Assembly (NCBI GenBank): GCA_019722365.1
Contig: JADFUC010001351.1
Location: forward strand, 1,302,001 to 1,366,000
Direction of reading: 5' to 3'
Length of the DNA: 64,000 bases
Source: Lithospermum erythrorhizon
Taxonomy: Eukaryota; Streptophyta; Magnoliopsida; Boraginales; Boraginaceae
This document shows, in pieces, positions 38,163-48,776 of this stretch. A program made the position numbers and the translations under genes. A model generated the notes under the pieces. It ran no database searches and was not told the origin of the DNA. It was given only the letters and a program-made list of their open reading frames with translations. Within the stretch, counting starts at the first letter, position 1, and every line of letters starts with the position of its first letter.

Positions 38163-39540
38163 CAGTTCCACAATAATCCTAGCTTCACAGGTTTACTGCC
38201 ATCAACCAATTCAGATTCCAATAACACTACATTAAACAAATACGACCACAGGCGAACTATCAAGATCCATCAATAAGTAAATACAGTAAGATCCATCAAT
38301 AAGTACATTCAGCAACACCTCATTCAACTAAAACCTTCACACCAATCACTAAAGCGATTATTGAAACATCAAACTTCTATCAATCAATACTGGATAATAT
38401 TACACAAACTTCTCCGTACGCAAAAAAAAGGTGGAACTTTGACAACATATTGTATCTCACTTCACTAAAAACTATACGTGTCGACATATAATAACGAGTT
38501 GACTATAAATTAGAGGACATACAAAACAACTTCACTGGAAGCTATAAATCGGAAACAATACTTGTTATGCTTTAACTACATTAATCAACAAATTAATCAG
38601 AACCCACATTCAACCAAAACTTTCACATCAATTACTAATGCACTTATTCTAACATCCAAACTTCTATTAACTATATAAAGTAAAATTACACCAACTTCTT
38701 CCAAAGCAAAAAAAAAATACAAGGTGGAGCTTCAAGCCTTCAACAACATATTGTACTTTCTACAAGTTCTTACATAAGCCATTTGGCTTCAAACCTTCAA
38801 CAACATATTGTAATCAATCGATCAATAAAAGATAGTCCATTTTTTAATTTCGACGAAGTGACTTTTAAATCTCGAACTCAAATATTTTTCAATATGTTGT
38901 ATTACTTGTATACATATTTTGTGGAAAATATATCCAAAGTCCAAACACAGTATTTTCAACCTACTTTGCCATAATTATCTACTCCGTATAAGTTTAATTC
39001 AAATCAAAGTTGTGTGTCATTGAAAAAACAAACTCGACGATAGTTTAGCGATGAAGAGTAGTATTTAATTCCACTAAAAATCCATACATATAATCTAATT
39101 ATAACAAGCTGACTATATATCCAATGATATACACAAAAAATCACTTTAACCTCAAAATCTGAATTAATACTGAATATAATTTACTGCATAAATCAAGAAA
39201 CTAATCAGAACCCATTTTTCTTTTGCATCAAATTAGGTAAAAAAATCAACTAACAAATATTGAAACTAATATTTGAAAGCCATAATATTAAAATCTACTT
39301 TAGAACATAATAAAATTTGCACTAAATAAATAACTAATTTTAATTCATTTTGCAGAACTAACCCTTAAGATGTAGCTTTCGCTGGAAAGAATAAATATGG
39401 AAGCAATAAAAAAAGGAAATAAGAAGAATCGAAGAGTGACAAAGACGAATCTAACAAGGTATTTGGTTGAGCTGAACTTGTTATCTGCTTGCTGAAACAG
39501 TAAAATGAAGCATGATGAAATTGCTATTTTCACGCAATGA
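38163..39540. other. Upstream region of the DCD gene with diverged duplications
   Basis: This holds the DCD leader and promoter plus repeated blocks (38265-39260) in which AATCAGAACCCA, TCCACTAAAAA, CAACATATTGTA and GATCCATCAATAAGTA recur. No additional gene is supported. Confidence 0.5.
38265..39260. repeat. Diverged direct duplications upstream of the DCD gene
   Basis: Blocks near 38318-38560, 38605-38770 and 39070-39230 share ordered motifs: CATTCAAC.AAAAC.TTCACA, AAACTTCTAT, CAACATATTGTA, and a CACTAAAAA..CATATAAT..AAC.AG.TGACTATA segment. GATCCATCAATAAGTA is also repeated in tandem at ~38265 and ~38291. Confidence 0.6.
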
Positions 39541-40199
39541 ATTTTAAGTTCTTTGATTGTCTTAAAAGCAACCTTAGTCGATTAGTTTTATTATTAAATG
39601 GCTTGTTTGATTTATTGAGCTTGTTTAATTACGAACACGACTTGACAAATTCTTCTTTTCGCTACAACGTAAGCGTAAATTGGTAGTTTGTCGTGGTAAA
39701 GTGAGTGAAGCCCAAAAATGGCAAGAGTATACTTAAAGTTGAATAATGTTATCGTATTTAAACATCAATTAAAAAATATTTGAAGTGAATACGTAAGTTG
39801 AATAATGTTATAAATATTTAAACACCCGATTAACGTATTTGAGAAATATTAGCACAAATTTGAAATACACAACATTAATTATTAATTATTGAAATTATCA
39901 AAATTGAAATTATTAACATTAATTATCAACGTTAAATTAATTATCAAAATTGAAATTATTAACATTCAAAATTATTAACAATAAATAATTATCAACATTG
40001 AAATTGCAAAAAATAGAAATTATGAAAATTAAAACTTATTAACATTGATTATAATTAATATTACGCGATTCATAATTGGCGAAGGTGAATTAAATATAAG
40101 TAAGCGATTGAAATGATTAAATTAGTTACTCGCCAGTAGATAATTGACTTTGTTGGTATATAGCGTGAAGAAGTTTGTTTGTTGGTATCTGAAACATGT

Positions 40200-42310
40200 A
40201 TTTGAAATGGATTTGTTCATGATCGTTGGAAAATCCAGATAGATGTAATCTAAAATTTCACAAATATCTCATTCTTCTAAAATTTCTATATTCATATTTC
40301 TGGCGTTTTATTAATATTTTACATATTTCGTAATGTTACCATTTTTTACCATATTTTTTATATCTCGTAATCAAATTAATAACCATATTTTATAATATTA
40401 ACATATTTTATCATAACCTAAAATTTTATCATATTTCATAATTTCATCATAATTTTCATCATAATCTACGTATTTACGTTTGTTTAATCGTAATTTCATA
40501 ATATTTCGCATTTTATTGTTTTATAACCTAAAATTTCATAATAATTTCATAATTTTATAATTTCCATATTTACTTAATCTAAAATTTATAATTTCCTTAT
40601 TTTCATAATAATTTCATTATTTCATAATTTTATAATTTCATAATTTCATATTCGTAATAATTTCATAATTTTATTGTTTAATCATAATTTTAATCATAAT
40701 CTAAAGTATTTTATTGTTTAATCATATTTTATAATTGTTAAAGTCATAATAAATTATTTTACTACGATTTCTCATAATCTAAAATTAACCATATTTTATA
40801 ATATTAACATATTTATCATAAGCCTAAAATTTTATCATATTGTAATTTTCATCATAATTTTATCATAATCTCATATTTCGTTGTTTAATCATAATTTCGA
40901 CATATTTCATAATTTTATCCTTAATTTTACCATATCTATTATATTTCATAAATTCACAAAATGTCAATAATTTCTAATATATATAATTCACAAATTTGAT
41001 ACTATTAAATACCACGATTCATTATATTTTCTACCGATTTAATACCTGATTAAATTTCGTTACACTTTAATAAATAAGCTTATTGTCTTTATGTCATTTA
41101 GCGAATTACATTTGTTGCATATGAAGCCATAAAATAATTCGGTTGTCATATAACGAGAGCAATCTTTAAGAATTGACATTTTGTGGTGGCGTCTTTATTG
41201 GAGTTGTTTTGGACGTAAAGTCGATCAATCTTGTGCAGCGATAAGCGAATTTTTGTGTTTGTTAGATAACGGCGTGGTATTATTGTTTATATGTAAACCT
41301 GATGCAAATTGAATACATAAGCTACTTAAATAAAATTAATTACGTAAGAATGACTTAAATAATTAATTACATAAGAAATATTAAATAATTTACGTAAGAA
41401 TGAATTAAATATCTACATTGAATAAATAAATAACTAATTACATAAAAAATAAAATAAATAATTAATTACATAAGAATGAATTAAATAGTAATTCCATAGA
41501 AGAAATTAAAAATAATTAATTACGTTAGAAATAAAATTGAACATAATTGAGAAATAATAACAACAATTAGAGAAAATATTAACAATAATTTGACAATTAA
41601 ATATCTCAGTGTCAATATAATTTCGTAATATTTAAGAGCATGTCACCGATTCAACGTAGAAAAAGTTTATTAACATAATAATTTGAAATATTTAAAGACA
41701 TAATCAGTTAATAACAATTTCAAAAATCAATTTGGAATTAACAATAATTTGATAATTAATACATAATTTCATAAATCGAGCACAACAAATAATTATCGTC
41801 TTTGTTGTCCCAATAATAATTTCTCTAATTCGCTTATTTAACAATAATCATGGCTCGAATTGGGTTGTTTACTAACGACCATGACTATTACAGCTTGTGC
41901 ACTAACAATCATGGGATCGACTGTTAGTATTATCATTTTTATGTAATTAATTATTGATACTTAACTACGTAATTAATTGTTTAATTCATTCTTATGTAAT
42001 TAAATATTTAGTACCTTATGTAATTAATTCATTCTTATACGATTAATTATTTAATATTTATTATATACTTAACTATTTAATTCGTTCTTATGTAATTAAA
42101 TATTTAATTACTTATATGTAATTAATTAGATTAACATCACATTAATTATTTAATATTTAACATATCTTGAATTATTTAATTAGTTTCTTATGTAATTAAA
42201 TATTTAATTATTTTATGTTATTAATTTATTTTATTCGTTCTTATGTAATTAATTATTTCATATTTATGTAATTGAATTGTTCATATTTCTTATGTAATTG
42301 GTATTGATGC
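40200..42310. repeat. Degenerate AT-only arrays
   Basis: Two blocks of short-period repeats: 40260-40990 is built of ATAATTTCATAATTT-type words, and 41320-42310 of TTACATAAGAATGAATTAAAT on one side and the inverse TTAATTCATTCTTATGTAATT on the other, so the second block contains long inverted-repeat segments around ~41600-41930. No coding potential. Confidence 0.65.
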
Positions 42311-43639
42311 GTTAACATTGTTTTACGTAAACAAACAAGTTAATATCCTGGCATTATCTATGAAACCTGAAAGTAAATTCTTGTGTGTAATAAGCGTGTA
42401 ATGAATCATTTGTTGTATAATAAATGACAATCGATTGGTAGTATGTTATAAGCGAATTAGGTGGTTATAAGCATTGGAAAAATTAGAGCATTCTGTAAAC
42501 GTAGAGCGTAAATTCGACATTCTGCAAGCGTAGTATGGGCGTAATCGACTTTTATTCTGCCTTAATGAGAATGAATAGAGCACGTTGAAAGGGTAAAATA
42601 GTCGTTTTCGTTCGGCGTGTTCTTGTTTTTTAATTATTATTATTGTGTTCTTACTTGGTTGAATCACAGCGGCAAGAAGCGTTAAAATGATGGAGGTAAT
42701 ATGATGGAGGGCAATAGTTGACTAACTATAATGCCTACTTCACTCATTGAGTAATTTTAAATTAATGAGAAATGCTTTGATAAGTAAATTATTTTTTTAT
42801 CACGTGTCCACAAAAAATATAAAATTTATATCATTAGATTCGTTTTTCTAAAAATATTTTTCATAATATTATTTTATTATCATTTGTCATATATATATAA
42901 GAAGTAACTAATGATTAAAATAAATGTCTCGAAAAAGAGTAGAAATTGATTAATTTGAAATGGAGGTAGTAGTAAAATACGAGGCGGAGAAAACATTGAT
43001 GCGTGCGTGCAGTATAGTGAATAGTTGTGAGTAAAATTAAGTGAAAAATGGAGATTTTATTGGAAAAAAATGCGTGCAATGTTTGCTACAGTATAAAAGC
43101 GATATTGCTTTTTATAAGTACAGGATGAATCTGGAAACATAACTTGAAGCTATTTCACAGTTATTTGTGTATAAGCGCCTAATTTTAATTATAAACAACA
43201 TTTTTGAATAATTTTAAGAAAATAGTAAGATTTTTTATCATTTCCTCAAAATGTTTAATAAATATCTATTTAAAATAATTTATTTAAGCGATATAATGAA
43301 TTTTATGTTCACAATTAAAAACAACATCATAAAATTTAAAATTATTTATCTCTTAAATATTATCATTTATTCTAATGCTTGAAATATATTCGCCGATATT
43401 ATATTTGAGATCGCGTCTTCTTGTTTCAAATGCAGTAATAGGTGTATCGAGATAAGTTGATAATTAGAGATTGTCGTATTTATTGACTTTCTAATCTCAG
43501 TTTCTAATTCTTCATATTTCTCCATTGCTATTGTATTCATCTCAAATACTAACATAGACAAATTTGTCTAACATTTCATGAGTTACCTTTTTTGTCTTCT
43601 TTATTTGTACATTGAGGTCGGATAAATAACTTTGATAAA

Positions 43640-44125
43640 AAAAACTTTTTTGAGTATAATTTAGTTAAGGATGAAAAATGCGTTTTTAACTAAAAAAAAA
43701 ATTGGTTAAGTGCGAAAAGCGTGTTTTCTCAAAAATACGTGCGTAGAATGTTTTTAGGCTTTTTATCTTTGTAATGTTATAAAGCGAGTTTTTTTAAGTA
43801 TAATTCATTTGAGTACGGAAAACGTATTTTTTACGCAAAGATACATACGTACGGGTCTTATACATGTTTAATATGCGTACTTACTAACATGGCTAACTAT
43901 CAGGAAAGTAATTTGCTACGTAGTTGTTCGTTCGTACGTGTTTTTTACGCTTTTTATACGGTAATGTTAAAAAACGAGTTTTTTTACGTATAATTCATTT
44001 GAGTACGGAAAACGTGTTTTTTACGCAAAGATACTTACGTACTGGTTCTATACATGTTTAATATGCGTACTTACTAACATGGCTAACTATCATGAAAGTA
44101 ATTTCTTTATGTAGTTGTTAAGATT
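43640..44125. repeat. 190-bp tandem repeat
   Basis: A clean unit boundary, CGAGTTTTTTTA, occurs at 43785 and 43975, a 190-bp period. Both copies continue through GTATAATTCATTTGAGTACG, TTTTTACGCAAAGATAC, TACATGTTTAATATGCGTAC and TTACTAACATGGCTAACTAT. A third, decayed copy with GAGTATAATTTAGTTAAGGA precedes them from ~43640. Confidence 0.85.
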
Positions 44126-44365
44126 AGTTACTAAAGTAGCAATTTTCATACGCTGGTAATTAGCAAACTAATTGGCCACTTGCATTAGTTGACTAATTAA
44201 CATGAAAATAATGCGGCTATTGAGAAACAAACACCAAAGTTGTGCGTTATTAGCAACCAAACAAGAAACAACAAGTTGCTCATTTGTAACACGAAAAAAA
44301 TGAATAACCAAACAAGTTACTCGTTTGTTGTGAAAATGTTAAAAGGTGGACATTATTGAAGTTTA

Positions 44366-44938
44366 GGGTGTTTGGGTACAAAACATTTTAGGTCAAATAA
44401 AAAAGTGTTTGGTAGTATTTGTGAGGTTTAACTTATAGAGGCGATTTTAAAGAATTAGTAATTCCCCAACTTTTTTTAACAATTTTTCTCAAACATAGTT
44501 CTTAGTTTGATCAAAATAAATTACTTGATTCTGCCAATATTAAACTTTATCGTATTTCAAACTTTGTTTAATAGTCGCCCAATATACAATTTTTGCAATT
44601 TTTTTTATCATTTTGCAACTTGGTAGAAAAAATAATTATATTTTAGTCATAAAATATAATTTTAGTTATAATTAATTTTTATTCTTTCAAATATTAAATT
44701 TATAATTTATTTATAAAATAAAATAAAAAGTGATATATAAATGAGATATTCTTATAAGTCATTTACCCTTTCTACAACTTATAAGTTATTGTTATCCAAA
44801 CATGTAGAAAAAAAATCTTATTATAAATTTTTTTTTTGTTAGTCAAGCAATTAAGCAGGTGGCCAGAACATAAGAGTGGCCTGCTTTATAAGTTGCGTGA
44901 TCAGCTTATAAGTTTTTTTAAACCTTAGCCAAACACCT
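44366..44938. mobile_element. Non-autonomous inverted-repeat element (GGTGTTTGG ends)
   Basis: The left end GGGTGTTTGG is the near-complement of the right end CCAAACACCT, and a second inner GTGTTTGG occurs at ~44407. The ~573-bp interior is AT-rich with no transposase. Ends of this kind occur on plant hAT-like or Mutator-like small elements. I could not identify a convincing target duplication. Confidence 0.5.
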
Positions 44939-47787
44939 GTAATGAAGTCTGAATCTTGTTTAGCATTATAAAATTTATGAACTATTTCCTGATTTGATAA
45001 TAGTGGTCATGAGGTGCAGTTTAATTCATTTCTTATGTTATATGCATTTTCACCATTAATTGAATTCATTAATGCTGTTAATTTGAACTTTCTTGAATAA
45101 ATAAAAACAAATGTATTTATATACAAACTAATGACAAATATAGTTCTTGCGTATGCTAGCAATTAGTACCATGTTACTTTCTTGCCCCCACAAGAGCACG
45201 AGTAAAGAGTTGTTTGTTCGAACTATGTTTATAAGTTAACTATGACGATAATTCGTTGGTTATTTAAAATTAGTTTAATGTAACTTCTTGGCGTAGTTTG
45301 TTAGGCTATCTGAGCAAAACATTAAGTTCACACCGGGCATTCTGTTTGGGTGTATGCAGTGGAGCCCGTATTTCGGTAGGGGAAATTTCCCAAGTTGACA
45401 CTACTGTATTATGGTTAAACATGATGGATCAACATGTAATATATTTTATTTTTTATTTTTAAAAATTAACTTTAAAATCAAACATATCTATCGTAATTTT
45501 AAAAAAAAGTGTCATAGAAACAAAAGGTGTCATTAAAAGTGTACCAATATTTCCGATAAATTGGAGCAATAGTAATACTTACATCCCTAAAATATTGCGT
45601 ACTTTGTTATCAAAATTACTAAATTTTGTGTCTTAAATCTTCGTTGACACGTAATGTTGATCTAAATTAAAATTTTGATATTAATATTAAAATAAGTGGA
45701 AAATACTAATATAGTTTAATATATTCTATGTTATGTACTTTTCATAAAATATTACAAAAGTAAAATATATGTAGTATATAGTATTTTATTTCGAAAATCA
45801 TAAACTTAAAAATTAGAAATCGATGCAGCATGAATAAAGTATATTTTATATGAATGATGAATATTTTTATCTCCTTTCGGTATTTTCTTTTTTCGGTATT
45901 TTCTTTAATGATTCTTTTGTCATATAAAGAGAGGAATTAAAAAGATAGATTAGAGGTTAGTCTAGTGATCGGGATATACTACATGATAAGGTATGAATTA
46001 TTGTTTTGTAAAAACATTAATTAGATTTTTTTTTTTAAAAGGAACAAAAACAACGTACATTTTTTTTAATACCACTAGACCAATGCCACGCAGATGCTAA
46101 AGAAAATAGCTGAATTGATTTTGTTGGACTTCATGATATTTTGTCTTGACTTCCATTTTACGCCCCTAATTATTGTTGTGTTTAATCTAATTTGATAAAT
46201 AATTTGATTTTGTTGGGTTTATCATGCGATAACATACGGCTTTGTATTGCGTCTGTGCAAAATCAAGTGATTTATTAGTACCATTTATGTAATGATGTAA
46301 TATTAAGGAAAATTCTTGTATTACAAAACTCAACTCAATATTTCGATTATTTTTGTTGAGGATTTTTATTCAATTAATTAAATTTTAATTGTTTTCTTTT
46401 CTCCATACGATAACGATGTAAGGCTTTTGTTTCAGAGCCTCAAGATTGGTACACTATTAATTTTGATAGACTTACTTACAATTTATCAATGATATTTTCA
46501 ACATATTTTGACGTTAATCACACATTTCCCAATAATTTTCAAAGGAATCATTACTCATCATATGATTATTTCAGTCCAAACATGTTTAATCTTAAAATTA
46601 GTAAGGTTGGTACAAATGCACAAAATGTTGGAGGTAAGTTTGACGCCCGGCGTTATTATTCTTTCATGCCAGTTTAGAAATAAATGATTATTTAGATAAA
46701 AATTATTTTATTAAGTTATAGTGAAAAGGATTACATTGTAATTAGCAGTTATTTTTAGAATTGTAAAAGTATATTAAAAAATGCAAATAATCAGGTTATT
46801 GTGAAAAAATAAATTTTTTCTAGATGATCATTTTGAACGAATCATATAAACTGTCTTACGTGGTTTAGGAGATCTGTTTGTTCAATGAATATTTCCTTTC
46901 CTTCATTCGTTTGCCTGGACGAATGGAGTTCTTCATATACGAATTATATAAAATTATAGAGTTGTAATTTGAACTTTTCAAAATTGTATAATTCTGATGG
47001 TCTTGTTACCATTGTTTTGATGTAGAACTAATCAATAATTGTCGTTGAATTTGTTTTCAAAAATAACAAGACCCTTGCTAAATATCTGTAACAAAAGAGT
47101 AATTATCAAACTTCATAAATCAATTGAAACTCGACTTATTAACATTCTTAAATTAAACTTGCATTTAACAATAAAAATCGTCAATTAACTTGAATACGAA
47201 CAACCATTCCTCATAATCTGGGAATTAATAGTACTTACTTTTGTAGCATGCTTTCTGGCCAGTAAAGTTTCGTTCATTTATTGAATGTCTTCAAGACTTT
47301 TATTTTTGAAATTGTGAAATTATTATCTGCTCGAAGAGTTCTATCACTTGGGGGATTATGAAATAGGTGAATCGTGGGATAGCGTGAATTCTGTCCTTGA
47401 TACAGTTCATGCAAAAACATAAATTTTTTGAAGAGATAAATTTGAATAAATGTTCGTCATGCTTTTCTTTTCGGTGATGTAGATTTGTCTGTACCATTAA
47501 GTCAATAGTGCTGGGCAACTTTTTAGAATGTATTGAAGTCTTGTAGTACTGGTTGAACCTCCTTTTCATCGATAAAAAAAAAATAATGACAAGGGCCAAA
47601 GATTATGGTGAAAGTCATATAGATATACTGAACTTGTGGTCATTATTACCCAATCAAAAGTTCTGTTGCAAGTACTTGCAATCGATTACCATAACTTTGC
47701 ATAGAGGCATTGGTACAATTATATTTTGACTTTTTACTTTTGACTACTTTACTTACCTCTGGTCACCTACTCACCTCATTGTAGTTA

Positions 47788-48046
47788 TACTCATTTTTTC
47801 CTAACAAATTATCCATTTTTTATTTTTTAATAGTTATAAGTTTTTAAATTTTAATTTTAAATATATTTCACTTATATTGTATAATATTTGGCAAAAATAT
47901 CAATAGAAAAAATTTGAAATGTATTTTTCATTATTATAATTTTCATCAAGTATTATATAATACAAAAAAAAAATCTATGGTTAAATTTAAAAAATTACAA
48001 CTATCAAAAGTCAAAAATAAATAATTTTTTAAAAATGAAGGAAGTA
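47788..48046. mobile_element. Stowaway-like MITE, diverged
   Basis: The left end TACTCATTTTTTCCTAAC pairs with the reverse complement of the right end, TACTTCCTTCATTTTTAA. The element is 259 bp and non-coding, with inner complementary stretches (AAATTATCCATTTTTTA and its partner near 48015). Confidence 0.6.
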
Positions 48047-48776
48047 TTTCATTACTTAATCAAATAAAAATTGATCATTTCCTAGTAAAGCTCTAAAGAT
48101 ATATACTCCGTATGTCATTACTGTATAATATAATTCATTGTCACAACTTTGTTATTTGTTTATATATATATATATATTTTGGGTCATCCAAATAAAAACT
48201 AAATACCAATATAATTTGCAAGACCATTTCCTAGTAAAGATATAAATGATCTCATTTTTTTCTCAAATATTCACCAAGGTATTTGCATTTCTGGATTACA
48301 AATGAGAACAAATTCTGGAACAGTATTAATAATGAAGACTAATTAGAACATCTAAAAGGAGAATTGAGCATTACCATTGATGAGTAAGAAGTACAATATA
48401 ACAACATTATTGATCAACTAATGAACAAAGATTAATTTGTTTTCTAATTTGTGTTTTATGAGGGAGCTGCAAAAGTAATTAAGATACATAATGGAATGCT
48501 AAGTCTACAAATAACAATACATGTCGGAAATAACATTTAACAATACAACAACAAAAAAACTTAAATTTCTTATTGCCAACTGTAAAATAGCTCAGCTAAG
48601 TGTAAAAGAAAAGGCATTTGAGCTCACAATCCTCTTCCAGAATTTAGACCCCAGTAGACCACATACAATTTGGCTTGTTCCTGATTCCTCGAGCACTGCG
48701 TTGATGTAGAACATCAACGAATAGTGTAGAACATGTACCTGCAGCACAAACGAGATGCTACCACGAAGAATGGCTG

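Larger units (their letters stand above)
39541..48776. other. Long gene-free, AT-rich interval
   Basis: About 9 kb hold only repeats: AT-only arrays (40200-42310), a 190-bp tandem repeat (43640-44125), an inverted-repeat element (44366-44938), a Stowaway-like MITE (47788-48046) and an (AT)n tract near 48161. Open frames are short and lack codon structure. The last ~200 bp before 48776 is the 3' region of the TIR1-like gene. Confidence 0.55.

Noticed and set aside
38163..38171. GTG at 38171 as start of the DCD protein
   Set aside because: It is the equivalent of the repeat's internal Met codon but is not an ATG; the next ATG at 38162 was used.
48521..48709. 62-residue plus-strand open frame
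   Set aside because: It lies opposite the expected 3' UTR of the TIR1-like gene and has no homology.
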